This document shows, in pieces, positions 53,312 through 63,170 of a stretch of 64,000 bases of DNA. A program made the translations under genes and the position numbers. The stretch's first letter is position 1; every line of letters begins with the position of its first letter. Source of the stretch: Betaproteobacteria bacterium (GTDB lineage Bacteria; Pseudomonadota; Gammaproteobacteria; Burkholderiales; Burkholderiaceae). The notes under the pieces were generated by a model, which did no database searches, had not been told where the DNA came from, and was given only the letters and a program-made list of their open reading frames with translations. The stretch is from positions 1 through 64,000 of the forward strand of contig WRHV01000006.1 of assembly GCA_009783065.1 (NCBI GenBank), written 5' to 3'.

Positions 53312-53773
53312 ATGGCATCGATCAACAAAGTCATCATTGTCGGCAATTTGGGACGTGATCCGGAAAGCCGTTATATGCCAAGTGGTGAACAGGTAACCAG
53401 TATTGCGGTTGCAACGACCGATCGCTGGCGGGATAAGGCGACGAGCGAACAAAAAGAAGCAACTGAGTGGCATCGGATATCATTTTTCGGCAAGTTGGCT
53501 GAGATTGCCGGGCAGTATCTTAAGAAAGGTTCTCAGGTCTATGTCGAAGGTAGGTTGCGGACTCGGAAATATACGGATAAGGAAGGTATCGAGCGTTATG
53601 CGACGGAAATCATCGCTGATACGATGCAAATGCTAGGCAGCCGTCCGGGTGCGGGCGAACCGATGGAAGAAAGAGGCGGTTCGGCAGCCAGGCCGCAAGC
53701 GTCCGGCGCATCACGTCCTGCTCCTAGCCGTGCACCGAATTTTTCCGATATGGATGAGGATATTCCATTCTGA
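53312..53773 (+). CDS. ssb: Single-stranded DNA-binding protein
   Basis: A 153-residue OB-fold protein that coats ssDNA in replication and repair. It starts [20 protein letters not shown], contains [20 protein letters not shown], has a Pro/Ala-rich linker, and ends with the partner-binding tip MDEDIPF (usual DDDIPF). The ATG is preceded by AGGAGAGCACA. In related genomes an MFS gene often separates uvrA and ssb (from memory); here they are directly divergent. Confidence 0.96.
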   Translation: MASINKVIIVGNLGRDPESRYMPSGEQVTSIAVATTDRWRDKATSEQKEATEWHRISFFGKLAEIAGQYLKKGSQVYVEGRLRTRKYTDKEGIERYATEIIADTMQMLGSRPGAGEPMEERGGSAARPQASGASRPAPSRAPNFSDMDEDIPF

Positions 53774-53809
53774 CAGCTACCCGTAAACGTATTTCGTCTG
53801 CATTAAATG

Positions 53810-53835
53810 AAGCCTCTATTTTTAGAGGCTTTTTC
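53810..53835 (+). terminator. Intrinsic terminator of ssb
   Basis: AAGCCTCT, a six-base loop and AGAGGCTT form a perfect 8-bp stem followed by a short T-run, 37 bases after the ssb stop. Confidence 0.88.
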
Positions 53836-53942
53836 GTAAGTGATAGAAAATTTAGGAAAATGCTCAAAGAATCCGATTTGATAAAACCACGTGTATGGCT
53901 TCATGGGAAGTGTTTAAGGTTCACTTAAAACATATCCGTTCA

Positions 53943-54842
53943 TCAAAATGGTCTGATCCAGACAGGGCGGAGATTGGCCTGTCCCGGACTGGAAATGGCA
54001 AGATCAATCTGGTCCAGCAGGCGGAGTTTATCTTTATCCAGCACGCCTTTTAGGACGAGTTGGTTGGATGCGTGATCACTTCTGAAAATAGTTGATTTCA
54101 ACTCTAATGCACCGATAAACTGGCGCAATTCACGAAAAAGAGCGGGTTGGGACATATATTCAAATTGTCCATGAAATCCTTTTTGATGACGGGCTTCACC
54201 GTGCGGGAGATTGATTACCAAAGAGGCGAGATATTCCGGTTGAGTCTGATTGACAAGCATGGCTGAGTTGAGCGCGTGCTGCTCACTGAATCGGGCACCT
54301 GCGAGGCCATTGATAATCATGACAGAGCGCCTGATTCCCGCATCAGCCAGACGATTTAGGGCATTAACTGTACTTTGCTGCGTTTCACCCTTGTTGATGC
54401 TTTTGAGCACAAAATCATCTCCTGATTCGGCACCCAGATAAATCAGGTTGAGACCGGCTTCATGAAGCTGTTTCAAATCATCATCCGATTTACCGGTTAC
54501 ATTTCTGGGAAGACAATAGGAAGCGATCCGGCTGACATTTGGCAGGTGTTTCTCAATAGCGTGCAGGATATTCAGCAGTCTGCGGCTTGAAAGTACCAAC
54601 GCGTCACCATCAGCCAGAAAGACCCGGCGTACACCAGTCAGGTGCTGTCCTGCCCATTCAATTTCCTTTAGAACCGCTTCTTCCGGCTTGATACTGAATT
54701 TTTTCTGCGGTTGGGTATACATGTCGCAATAGGAACATTGGCTCCAACTGCATCCGTTTGTGATTTGCAGAATCAAGGAGCGTGCTTCGCTGGGAGGGCG
54801 AAAAAGCGGCTCGATATAGGTGATGGGCGGTTTATGCGGCAT
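53943..54842 (-). CDS. Radical SAM protein of unknown function
   Basis: A 299-residue radical-SAM protein. The cluster motif is NGCSWSQCSYCDMY, a CxxxxCxxC variant with four residues between the first two cysteines. That spacing is normal for a widespread uncharacterised subfamily with GCSW..C..C. LADGDALVLSSRRLL and LIYLGAESGDD follow in the barrel. No auxiliary cluster was seen. It starts 16 bases after the epimerase stop, so they are likely co-transcribed. ATG 54842 is preferred over GTG 54848. Confidence 0.82.
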   Translation of the reverse strand: MPHKPPITYIEPLFRPPSEARSLILQITNGCSWSQCSYCDMYTQPQKKFSIKPEEAVLKEIEWAGQHLTGVRRVFLADGDALVLSSRRLLNILHAIEKHLPNVSRIASYCLPRNVTGKSDDDLKQLHEAGLNLIYLGAESGDDFVLKSINKGETQQSTVNALNRLADAGIRRSVMIINGLAGARFSEQHALNSAMLVNQTQPEYLASLVINLPHGEARHQKGFHGQFEYMSQPALFRELRQFIGALELKSTIFRSDHASNQLVLKGVLDKDKLRLLDQIDLAISSPGQANLRPVWIRPF

Positions 54843-54858
54843 GATCACAGTGATTTTG

Positions 54859-55788
54859 TTAAAGTTGTGCTTTTACGCCATCGACAGATAGTTTCAGCGC
54901 CCTGGAAAGGTCATCGATTGCCTTTTCACGGGTTATACCGGTTTGGTAGCGAAGCATCTCTTCGGCTTTTTGGGTGCTGAAAGGCCAGTCATCGGCAAGG
55001 AAAGCGCTGCCTTTCCATTCGCTCTTGGGCACGGCGCGGACTTTAGCTTTAGGATTGGCATGATGGACGATCAACTGGGCCAGTTCTTCCCAAGTTAGAT
55101 AAACACTGCCGAGATTAAACAGTTCGCCTTTCGGGCGTTTTTCAAAGATAGCCAGTACGGCTGATACAAAATCATCGAGTTGCAGAAAATTGCCGCCACT
55201 GCCGGCCGGTACTTCCACGATACCCTTTTCAATGGCATCGCGTGCCATGGCCCGGATATTCCGTCCTCCGATCGTTTCGCCATAAGCGTACCAGATCATG
55301 ACGTTGTTGACCGCCATACCGTGCTGTATGGTATAGATTTTGCTCATTTCTTCTGTGATCAATTTTGCCAGCGCATATGCAGGATTACGTGACAATTCCA
55401 CAAGATGGGGGTGCGTTTCATCTACGGGATGGGTGGTTGGCTTGCCGTAAGAAACGGTAGTCGTTGCGTTGATGACGTCTTTAACATGGTATTCGACGGC
55501 GGCATCCAGCAAATACTGATATGCCTTTACGTCGATATCAAGCAGATCAATGAAATTCTCGGAAAAGCTCCAGGCGAGATGTAAAATGGCATCAACGCCG
55601 TCTACAGCCCGTCTGACAAGTTCTTTATCAGCCATGTTACCCGGTATCGTTTCCACGTTATTATCAGCGAGTTTTTTCAGTCCTTCTTCATCTTTGTCCA
55701 GGACGCGGATGTGATGTCCCTTTTGTTTTAGGGATTTCACAACATGGACACCCATGTTGCCGCAACCGCCGGTAACAAGAATTTTCAT
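54859..55788 (-). CDS. NAD-dependent epimerase/dehydratase (extended SDR)
   Basis: A 309-residue Rossmann enzyme with the dinucleotide motif VTGGCGNMGVHVV at the N-terminus, NATTTVSYGKP, and the catalytic YALAK pair. The C-terminal substrate domain ends in SVDGVKAQL. It is a sugar-nucleotide or steroid-type epimerase/dehydratase by fold; the substrate is not evident. It forms a likely two-gene unit with the radical-SAM gene. Confidence 0.85.
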   Translation of the reverse strand: MKILVTGGCGNMGVHVVKSLKQKGHHIRVLDKDEEGLKKLADNNVETIPGNMADKELVRRAVDGVDAILHLAWSFSENFIDLLDIDVKAYQYLLDAAVEYHVKDVINATTTVSYGKPTTHPVDETHPHLVELSRNPAYALAKLITEEMSKIYTIQHGMAVNNVMIWYAYGETIGGRNIRAMARDAIEKGIVEVPAGSGGNFLQLDDFVSAVLAIFEKRPKGELFNLGSVYLTWEELAQLIVHHANPKAKVRAVPKSEWKGSAFLADDWPFSTQKAEEMLRYQTGITREKAIDDLSRALKLSVDGVKAQL

Positions 55789-56016
55789 TTTCTTCTCCTT
55801 AATAAATACGGATGATGCATAACAAAGCAGGCAGGCATTAAATACGGTATTAGAATGACATTGCTCAGACTGGAGACTTCGAATATTACAGGATTTACAG
55901 GAAGAGTAAAATTGGAGCGGCTCTGAAAAGGCACGTATGTTTTATTCTGGTTTGTATCTGCTTTGCGGCGGGAATAATAGGGAAAGCGATTAGCATTGTC
56001 TGAAAATAATAAAACG

Positions 56017-56961
56017 ATGAATGAGCAGACTTCCATGCCGAACACCACCAGGGATAGCTGGCGTAGCGTGTTGTATCACTATTTCCGGAGACATTGGATA
56101 GCAGTACTGGGAATAGCGATTTTAGTGCTGGTGGTTATGATTTTGCTTGTCCAGAGTTTTATGAAGATCGGGCAGTCAGGTTTTGATCGCGCATTGCAAT
56201 TGGCGTTGGTTGGTGGCGGTGCCGGTTTTCTGATGACGGCTGCGGGTGCGCTCCCTGCGCTTTTAATCAGGAAAATCCCCCAGCATGTGGAGGATATCAT
56301 GCTTGGGTTTGCTGCCGGCATGATGCTGGCAGCCAGTGCTTTTTCATTATTGCTGCCTGGATTGCAAGCAGGCATTGATATGACCGGCAGTAAGATCATG
56401 AGTGCTGGTGTTGTCGTCATGGGCATGGCTTTGGGAGTTTTGCTGATGCTGAGTCTGGAGCAGTTTGTTCCCCATCTGCACAAGACGATCGGTGTGTTTG
56501 GTCCAGGCGCTGAGCGTTTTAATCGTGTTTGGCTGTTTGTTTTTGCCATTTCACTGCACAATTTGCCGGAAGGGATGGCCATTGGCATCAGCTTTGCTCA
56601 AGGGAATATGCATGTTGGCATTCCCCTTACAGCGGCCATTGTTTTGCAGGATATGCCTGAAGGACTGGCCGTAGCGCTTGCATTGCGAAGCGCGGGCATG
56701 TCTCGTCTCCGTGCGGTTTTACTTGCAGGCGCTACCGGTCTTTTGGAACCTTTCGGCGCGCTTTTGGGAGTAGGACTGACAAGCGGGTTTGCCATATCCT
56801 ATCCGATCGGGTTGGGTCTTGCCGGTGGTGCAATGATCTTTATTGTTTCACATGAAGTGATTCCGGAAACGCATCGGAACGGGCATCAGACGCCGGCGAC
56901 GATAGGTCTTCTGGCCGGTTTTGCATTAATGATGATTCTTGATACCATGCTGGGATCGTAA
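56017..56961 (+). CDS. ZIP-family metal transporter
   Basis: A 314-residue inner-membrane protein with about eight helices. The binuclear metal site motifs are present: HNLPEGMAIGISFAQG in helix 4 and DMPEGLAVALAL in helix 5, then EPFGALLGVGL. Zinc or other divalent metal import is expected by family. ATG 56017 is chosen; an in-frame TTG at 55996 would add seven polar residues. Confidence 0.88.
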   Translation: MNEQTSMPNTTRDSWRSVLYHYFRRHWIAVLGIAILVLVVMILLVQSFMKIGQSGFDRALQLALVGGGAGFLMTAAGALPALLIRKIPQHVEDIMLGFAAGMMLAASAFSLLLPGLQAGIDMTGSKIMSAGVVVMGMALGVLLMLSLEQFVPHLHKTIGVFGPGAERFNRVWLFVFAISLHNLPEGMAIGISFAQGNMHVGIPLTAAIVLQDMPEGLAVALALRSAGMSRLRAVLLAGATGLLEPFGALLGVGLTSGFAISYPIGLGLAGGAMIFIVSHEVIPETHRNGHQTPATIGLLAGFALMMILDTMLGS

Positions 56962-56982
56962 ACGAGGATAAAAGGGATAAAA

Positions 56983-58437
56983 ATGCTTGCTGCGATTGAC
57001 ATGGGGTCCAACAGTTTTCGCCTGCAAATCGGCGAATATATGGATGGTACTATCCGTGTTATCAAGACCGCCAGGGAGCCCAACCGATTGGCCGCAGGTC
57101 TGGATAAAAACAAGTATCTGACGGATGCTGCCACACAGGCGGGCCTGGAAGCATTACGCAATATCCGCGCGGTTTTGGACCGTTATCCGATCAGTACGGT
57201 GCGTGCTGTTGCTACCTATACATTGCGCATTGCAATGAATGCGCCGGATTTTCTGGTACAGGCGGAAGAGGCACTGGGTTATCCCATTGAAGTGATTTCC
57301 GGTGAAGAAGAGGGGCGGCTTATTTACCTGGGCGTTGATAATTTACTGTCCAGACCGGAAGAACGGCGTCTGGTGATTGATATTGGCGGTGGATCAACCG
57401 AAATGATCCGAGGCAAGGGGAAGACGATTGAACGGGTTGAGTCGTTCAGTATCGGGACGGTGGTGCAAAGCCTGACGTTTTTTCCGGGTGGCATTATAAC
57501 AACAGATGGTTTTGAGGCAGCCATTTTGTCGGCGCGCAGTCAATTTGAAGATGCCAAATCTCATTATCGCCGGCGGAATTGGCAGGCGGCTTATGGTTCT
57601 TCGGGAACGATGCGTGCCATTGCTGAAATTATTGCGGTTAATGCCATTGGCGATGGGCGGCTGACAGGAAAAAATCTGGATCTATTGCGCCAAAAAATGA
57701 TTGCTGCGAAAAAAGTCAGCAAGCTCCAGCTAATCGGGATTCGGCCTGAGCGTACCGCCTCAATAATTGGCGGACTTTCCATTTTGATTGCCCTGATGCA
57801 GGACCTGAAAATACCGGTGATGCATCCGATTGAATCCGGGTTGCGCATGGGTATCATGTGGGATTTGTGTCTGCAATCCACCGAACAGGACCGGCGTGAG
57901 CAATCCGTGCATCATTTTATGCAGCGTTACCAGGCTGATAAAAAGCGCGCAAGCTGTGTGGCGGACTGTGCCAGTATTCTTTATGAAAAAATGAGTCCGG
58001 ATTCAGGTGTTTATAAAAAACAGTTGTATTGGGGTGCGCTGATGCATGAGGTCGGCATGTTTGTTTCGCCGACCAACTATCATAAGCATGGCGCTTATCT
58101 GGTTGAAAATGCCGATCTTGCCGGTTTTACGGCAAGAGAGCAAAAGCAGATGGGACGGCTGATTCTTGCCCAGAAAGGCAATCTTCGAAAACTGAACGGC
58201 ATATTCGACAATCCAGATGCAGTCAAGGCTATTTTGGCAATTCGCCTGGCGGTCATGTTTATGCATTCACGCGTCAATATGGAAATGGATGAGATTCATT
58301 TCCGGATAAGGAAGGGCATTGAGGTTACGTTACCCAGAAAATGGTTAAAGCAGTACCAGACGCTTTCGTATTGGCTTGGGAGAGAGCGCAACTGGTGGGA
58401 AGAAATCGGTATCCCTTTACTAGTCCGTGAATTTTGA
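56983..58437 (+). CDS. ppx: Exopolyphosphatase
   Basis: A 484-residue ASKHA-fold enzyme that releases phosphate from polyphosphate ends or hydrolyses pppGpp. It starts LAAIDMGSNSFRLQIGEY, has ISGEEEGRLIYLGV and the phosphate motif VIDIGGGSTEMIRGKG, and a C-terminal HD-like half (ALMHEVGMFVS). It faces SulP-sixA-ppk, so polyphosphate synthesis and breakdown genes are adjacent. Confidence 0.93.
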   Translation: MLAAIDMGSNSFRLQIGEYMDGTIRVIKTAREPNRLAAGLDKNKYLTDAATQAGLEALRNIRAVLDRYPISTVRAVATYTLRIAMNAPDFLVQAEEALGYPIEVISGEEEGRLIYLGVDNLLSRPEERRLVIDIGGGSTEMIRGKGKTIERVESFSIGTVVQSLTFFPGGIITTDGFEAAILSARSQFEDAKSHYRRRNWQAAYGSSGTMRAIAEIIAVNAIGDGRLTGKNLDLLRQKMIAAKKVSKLQLIGIRPERTASIIGGLSILIALMQDLKIPVMHPIESGLRMGIMWDLCLQSTEQDRREQSVHHFMQRYQADKKRASCVADCASILYEKMSPDSGVYKKQLYWGALMHEVGMFVSPTNYHKHGAYLVENADLAGFTAREQKQMGRLILAQKGNLRKLNGIFDNPDAVKAILAIRLAVMFMHSRVNMEMDEIHFRIRKGIEVTLPRKWLKQYQTLSYWLGRERNWWEEIGIPLLVREF

Positions 58438-58456
58438 GTGAACTTAGCGTGATAAA

Positions 58457-60127
58457 TTAAAGGTGTTTCCCTTTAACCCGGGCAAGACGGACAGCCCGCT
58501 CGACGCTGAGTCGGTTCATGATGACATTGGGGAATTCCGTCCCCAAAGAAAATTGCAGAGTCCCATATGTGGGGTCCTTCAGGCGGGTCAGAATCAGATT
58601 TTTTTCCTGTCCGGCAATGAAAACGAAGAAGTCCCGGAGCGCTTCCAGGCTGGTTGTATCAAGATCATTCGTCAGTTCCAGGCTGAGAATAACAGTGTGA
58701 ATCGGTTCATTGACGGCAGTCATGATTTCTCTGGCCTGCATCAGAATCCGTTCGGTGTTGGCAAAGAAAAGCCCCTGATCCGGACGTAAAATCAGAATGC
58801 CCGAAACAGGTTTGGCTTCCGGGAAAGCAACCAGACTGACAAAATCATGACTTTGTCCCAAACGGCCAAGTTCAGATACGGTCGATTTGGAAATTTGTTT
58901 CAGCATAATCAAGATGCTGATGCCGATGGCGATGAGCAGCCCCTCCAGTACGCCGATGAAAAGTACCGCCAGAACCGATACCATCGCAATCAGGCGGTCG
59001 TTTTGCCATGCGAAGTAGATTGTAAAGGTAGAAGGACGCAGGATCGTCAGCATGGTGTAAATGACAATGCCTGCTAAAACCGGTTGCGGAATCAACTCAA
59101 TAAAGGGCATTACGGTTGCAAGAACGATGAGGGTAATCAGCATGGCGAAGATGCCGGCCATACGGGTTTTTGCGCCATAAGCTTCATTTGCTGCTGTAGC
59201 GGAATAACCTGCGCCGACAGGCATGCCCTGAAAAAGTCCGGATACCAGATTGGAGATGCCTAGCCCTAAAAGATCCCGGTTGGGGGTGATGGCATCGCCA
59301 TGTTTTATGGCAAAACTGCGAATGGAGCCATAAGATTCTGCGTACAAAATAAATACCATAGCCAGTGATAGTTCAAGGAGATTCATCCAATCCCGAAAAG
59401 ACAGCGCAGGAATTTTCAGTTCCATGATTTCAAAGTTGATGGTACCGACAAGTGGCACGCCATAAGTCGTTAATGCAATAGCCTTGCTGGTAATGATGCC
59501 TAACAGTATGACAACAATGCCTCCCGGCAGGCTACGGATTTTAGCGAGGATGAAAAGACAGGCAATCGTGATTACGGCAATGCTGATGCAGGCGTAATTC
59601 CAGTTTTTGAATTGATGTATCAGGTCAATGATGAAATAAAACAGGTTGTTATATTGGGACTGGATGCCAAGGACGGATGTCATTTGCTTGATGATAATGA
59701 CAATGGCAAGTCCAAAAGTAAAACCGCGCAGGACAGGCCGGGCAATAAAATCCGTGATATTGCCCATGCGCATGACGGATGCCAACAAAAAAATGATACC
59801 GGTTGCAATGACGAGCCCACTTGCAAATACCAGCCTCAGACTGACGTTGTTGCCGGCAAGAGAGGCTGTTACAGCAGCAAGCACAACTGCTGAGGAAGAT
59901 GTGGGTGAAACCATCGCAAAGCGGCTGGAGCCTAGTAGCCCGTAACATAGTAGACCGGCAAAGAGCGCAATAATGCCTGCCTGTGCCGGCAAATTACCGA
60001 TACTCGAATATGCCAGTGCCTGGGGCAATAGCAATCCGGCGATGGAAATGCCTGCGATTAGATCCGGCCAATTCAGAAAATTCCGGAAAAAACGGAATCG
60101 CGATACGATGTCGGTAGGCTGGGTCAT
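58457..60127 (-). CDS. SulP-family inorganic anion transporter
   Basis: A 556-residue SLC26/SulP protein with 10-14 helices (WPDLIAGISIAGLLLPQALA near the start) and a C-terminal STAS domain (~residues 435-550: GILILRPDQGLFFANTERIL, then LELTNDLDTTSLEALRDF). Substrates in the family include sulfate, bicarbonate and dicarboxylates; this one is unknown. It lies downstream of sixA by 21 bases in the ppk unit. Confidence 0.9.
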   Translation of the reverse strand: MTQPTDIVSRFRFFRNFLNWPDLIAGISIAGLLLPQALAYSSIGNLPAQAGIIALFAGLLCYGLLGSSRFAMVSPTSSSAVVLAAVTASLAGNNVSLRLVFASGLVIATGIIFLLASVMRMGNITDFIARPVLRGFTFGLAIVIIIKQMTSVLGIQSQYNNLFYFIIDLIHQFKNWNYACISIAVITIACLFILAKIRSLPGGIVVILLGIITSKAIALTTYGVPLVGTINFEIMELKIPALSFRDWMNLLELSLAMVFILYAESYGSIRSFAIKHGDAITPNRDLLGLGISNLVSGLFQGMPVGAGYSATAANEAYGAKTRMAGIFAMLITLIVLATVMPFIELIPQPVLAGIVIYTMLTILRPSTFTIYFAWQNDRLIAMVSVLAVLFIGVLEGLLIAIGISILIMLKQISKSTVSELGRLGQSHDFVSLVAFPEAKPVSGILILRPDQGLFFANTERILMQAREIMTAVNEPIHTVILSLELTNDLDTTSLEALRDFFVFIAGQEKNLILTRLKDPTYGTLQFSLGTEFPNVIMNRLSVERAVRLARVKGKHL

Positions 60128-60148
60128 AGCAGAGCTAATGATATTTTT

Positions 60149-60655
60149 TTAGGAAACCCGGTTGTTTTTGTTGTTTTCCTCGGACAACTGTATTTGGCCT
60201 CCAGTAGTCAAAAGCGAAGGAGAAATGACTGCTTTCAGCTTGGTTTCGAGATGATTTATTCCTTGTCCCTCAAACCACCATACGTTACTTTTTTCAACAT
60301 GCCATTGCTGTTGTTTTCCACCTAAAAGCAAAGATGCAAGATAGCCTAAAAGAGGCTGGTGTCCTACAACCAGAACCGTTTTTTCTCCGTCCGGCCAACC
60401 GGTAGCGGACAGAATCGCTTCGGGCGTTGAGCCGAGTGCCACGCTATCGTGGATGGTGTAGCTGCGGCCAAGTGCATCTGCTGTCTGGCACGTCCGTTTT
60501 GCGGGACTGACAAGGATGAGTGAATTAACAGGCAGGATGGAATTGAGCCATTTTGCTGTCAATGCAGCCTGTTTTAACCCCTCTGCCGATAGCGGTCTTT
60601 CCTTATCTGGGGTACCGGCTGATGCATCAGCGTGTCGCCATAGAAACAATTGCAT
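60149..60655 (-). CDS. sixA: SixA-type phosphohistidine phosphatase
   Basis: A 168-residue histidine phosphatase of the phosphoglycerate mutase fold. The catalytic RH pair is in LWRHADAS (the third residue is Ala rather than the usual Gly), the acid in SPAKRTCQTA, and the second His in VVGHQPLLGYLAS. SixA removes phosphate from ArcB or PTS histidines. It is encoded 13 bases after ppk. Confidence 0.88.
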   Translation of the reverse strand: MQLFLWRHADASAGTPDKERPLSAEGLKQAALTAKWLNSILPVNSLILVSPAKRTCQTADALGRSYTIHDSVALGSTPEAILSATGWPDGEKTVLVVGHQPLLGYLASLLLGGKQQQWHVEKSNVWWFEGQGINHLETKLKAVISPSLLTTGGQIQLSEENNKNNRVS

Positions 60656-60668
60656 GTTTTCTTTCTGT

Positions 60669-62810
60669 TTATCCTTGGGGTTGTAGCGTTCCGTAAATTT
60701 GCATCAGATGCTGCTGAGCGCCATACTTTTCCTGTTTTTTCCGGGGTTTCTTTTGGCGGTATGTGCCGTCCGCACGCAATTCCCATGCATTTTGGTTGTC
60801 TTTCAGATAAGGCATGAGTCCTTCTTCCATCACCTTTTTTTTCAGCGATTTATCCAGAACCGGAAAGGCAACCTCAACACGGCGAAAGAGGTTTCTTGCC
60901 ATCCAATCAGCACTCGATAGGTAAAGGTCGTGCTTTAAGTCATTGCGAAAATAATAAACACGGGTGTGTTCAAGAAAGCGACCGATGATAGAATGCACCC
61001 GAATATTTTCCGATAATCCGGGAACACCTGGTTTGAGCGTACATGCTCCCCGTACGATCAGATCGATCTTAACGCCTGCTGATGATGCAGCATAAAGCGT
61101 ACGAATGACGGATTCATCAATCAATGAGTTCATCTTGGCGATAATACGTCCTTTTCGTCCCAGACGGGCAATTCTGGCTTCATTTAAAGTAGCACGAATG
61201 ATTTCCTTGTGCAGGTCAAATGGAGCAAGCCACAATTGTTCGAGTTTTCCGGGTTTTGCCAAACTGGTCAACTGGATAAAAACTTCGTTTACTTCCTTTC
61301 CAATTTTGGGAGACGCTGTAATGAGGCCAAAATCCGTATAGGATCGGGTGGTGTTGGGATTGTAATTACCGGTTCCCAGATGAGTGTAGAATTGCAGCTT
61401 GTTGTCTTCGCGACGGATAGCAAGTGCCAGCTTGGCATGGATTTTCAACCCCATAATGCCGTAAACAACCTGTGCTCCCGCCTCTTCAAGGCGCTTTGCC
61501 CAGTCAATATTCTGTTCCTCGTCAAAACGGGCTTTCAGTTCAACGACTGCGATAACTTCCTTGCCTTGCTGCGCGGCGGAAATCAGTGATTCCATTAGCT
61601 CGGATGTCATGCCGGCGCGATAAATGGTTTGCTTGATAACAAGCACAGAAGGGTCGGCTGCTGCTGTGTTGATAAAGTTGATTACTGTCTGAAAAGATTG
61701 GAAAGGATGGTGCAGCAGAATATCCTTTTTTTTCAGAGCATCAAAAAGAGCGATTCCACTGTATGTTTCCGGCAAAACGGATGGCGTGTGGGGAGGAAAG
61801 TACAGTTCGGGCTTTTTGACGTGGTCAAATATTTCGCTCAGACGCACCATGTTAACCGGTCCATTGACATAGTAGGCATCTTTTTGTTCCAGATTAAATT
61901 GCTGCAACAGAAAATTCGAAAGCTCCTGTGGACAATCTTCCCCAACTTCCAGCCGGACTGCATCACCATAGTGCCTGCTGTGAAGACTGACTTGCAGTGC
62001 TTCGCGCAGATTCTTGACTTCTTCTTCATCAACCCACAGATCACTGTCGCGTGTGACGCGAAATTGAGAATAAGCGATGATTTTTCGTTGCGGAAAAAGA
62101 TTTGAAATATGGGCTTGGATAATTGAAGAAAGCAGGGTAAAGGACATGCCATTTGGTGAAATTTCATCAGGTAATCGAATAACACGAGGCAATACCCTGG
62201 GAGCTTTTAATATGGCGATATCACTGCCACGGCCAAAAGCATCTTTCCCCGAAAGGGAAATAATGAAATGCAATCCTTTGTTGACAACTTGCGGGAAAGG
62301 ATGTGCCGGGTCTAAGACAATGGGTGTCAGAACAGGACGAATATGCTCGTCAAAAAAAGTTTTCTCCCATGTTTGCTGTGCTTCGTTTCTTTCTTTTTGC
62401 CCCAGCAGATGAATGCCTTTTTCCGCCAAAAGCGGCAAGACTTCCTTGTTTAAAATGGTGTACTGTTTTTCGACAAGCCGATGGCACTCCTTGCTGATAG
62501 CGTGCAGCAATGCATCCGTTTCCAGAATAGTCCGGTTTGTGTTGTTGGAGTCACGCCGGGCATGCAAGCTGGCTACGCGGACTTCAAAAAATTCATCCAG
62601 ATTGTTGCTTGCAATACATAGATAACGCAACCGTTCCATTACCGGCAGGTTTTTGTTTTCTGCCTGTGCCAGTACGCGGGCGTTAAAAGCTAATAAAGAC
62701 ATGTCCCTGTCGAGATAAAGCTTCGGATCAAAGGAGTCCAGGGATAATTTGCTTACAGCTTTCATATGTAATCCATCATCATAACTATTTAAGTCTGTCA
62801 TCAAAGTCAT
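60669..62810 (-). CDS. ppk: Polyphosphate kinase 1
   Basis: A 713-residue enzyme that makes inorganic polyphosphate from ATP. It has RDMSLLAFNARVLAQAENK, the phosphohistidine region GLKIHAKLALAIRRE and the C-terminal second active-site block YFRNDLKHDLYLSSADWM. The start is uncertain: ATG 62810 (or the in-frame ATGs 62801, 62765). The first lies in a repeated 14-mer, and 62765 has a weak GGA upstream and would still begin before all conserved sequence. Confidence 0.95.
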   Translation of the reverse strand: MTLMTDLNSYDDGLHMKAVSKLSLDSFDPKLYLDRDMSLLAFNARVLAQAENKNLPVMERLRYLCIASNNLDEFFEVRVASLHARRDSNNTNRTILETDALLHAISKECHRLVEKQYTILNKEVLPLLAEKGIHLLGQKERNEAQQTWEKTFFDEHIRPVLTPIVLDPAHPFPQVVNKGLHFIISLSGKDAFGRGSDIAILKAPRVLPRVIRLPDEISPNGMSFTLLSSIIQAHISNLFPQRKIIAYSQFRVTRDSDLWVDEEEVKNLREALQVSLHSRHYGDAVRLEVGEDCPQELSNFLLQQFNLEQKDAYYVNGPVNMVRLSEIFDHVKKPELYFPPHTPSVLPETYSGIALFDALKKKDILLHHPFQSFQTVINFINTAAADPSVLVIKQTIYRAGMTSELMESLISAAQQGKEVIAVVELKARFDEEQNIDWAKRLEEAGAQVVYGIMGLKIHAKLALAIRREDNKLQFYTHLGTGNYNPNTTRSYTDFGLITASPKIGKEVNEVFIQLTSLAKPGKLEQLWLAPFDLHKEIIRATLNEARIARLGRKGRIIAKMNSLIDESVIRTLYAASSAGVKIDLIVRGACTLKPGVPGLSENIRVHSIIGRFLEHTRVYYFRNDLKHDLYLSSADWMARNLFRRVEVAFPVLDKSLKKKVMEEGLMPYLKDNQNAWELRADGTYRQKKPRKKQEKYGAQQHLMQIYGTLQPQG

Positions 62811-62834
62811 TTGAATCCGCCATCAAAGTCATTT
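62799..62834 (-). repeat. Direct repeat of 14 bases at the ppk start
   Basis: AAATGACTTTGATG occurs twice 22 bases apart (minus strand). The upstream copy opens a short out-of-frame ORF (15 codons, stop TAG) that overlaps the ppk start. Confidence 0.7.
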
Positions 62835-62894
62835 AAAAGAATATCGCACAAGCTTGTGTTACATGCCTAAATTAGGGAAGCTGATTATTTCGGT

Positions 62895-62935
62895 TACGAT
62901 GGCTCAGGCACATAACAGATGCTATTGCCATCGTA
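62895..62935. repeat. Inverted repeat in the ppk-hsp20 gap
   Basis: TACGATGGC and GCCATCGTA form a perfect 9-bp stem around a 23-base loop in the 360-base gap between ppk and hsp20. It has no assigned function. Nothing else except the hsp20 terminator is visible in this gap. Confidence 0.4.
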
Positions 62936-63112
62936 GCTGTTTAGAACAAGAAACACATTCCGTAAGTTGAATTAAAGGTCAGAATGTGTCATTTGTTCAT
63001 ACAATACCGAATTTGCCTGAAAGAATCAAAATATTTACATTAAAATAAAAAATGATTTTCCCTGTCAGCATGATAATGCATGGCGGCGTTTGACGATGAA
63101 GGCATTGCTACA

Positions 63113-63144
63113 GAAATAAAACCGGCACGGGATAACCGTGCCGG
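63113..63144 (-). terminator. Intrinsic terminator of hsp20
   Basis: CCGGCACGG, GATAA/TTATC loop, CCGTGCCGG: a perfect 9-bp GC-rich stem followed on the minus strand by TTTTATTT, 27 bases after the hsp20 stop. Confidence 0.92.
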
Positions 63145-63170
63145 AAAAATAAAACTACCCCGTTTTTGTA

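Noticed and set aside
53943..54842. Radical-SAM protein with a broken cluster motif
   Set aside because: CxxxxCxxC is the normal spacing in its subfamily, not a mutation.
60149..60655. SixA with RHA instead of RHG as an inactive enzyme
   Set aside because: The catalytic Arg-His pair and the second His are intact; the Gly to Ala change is probably tolerated.
62799..62834. Pho box upstream of ppk
   Set aside because: The repeats are 22 bases apart with a 9-base inner spacing and do not fit the 11-base period of the Pho consensus.
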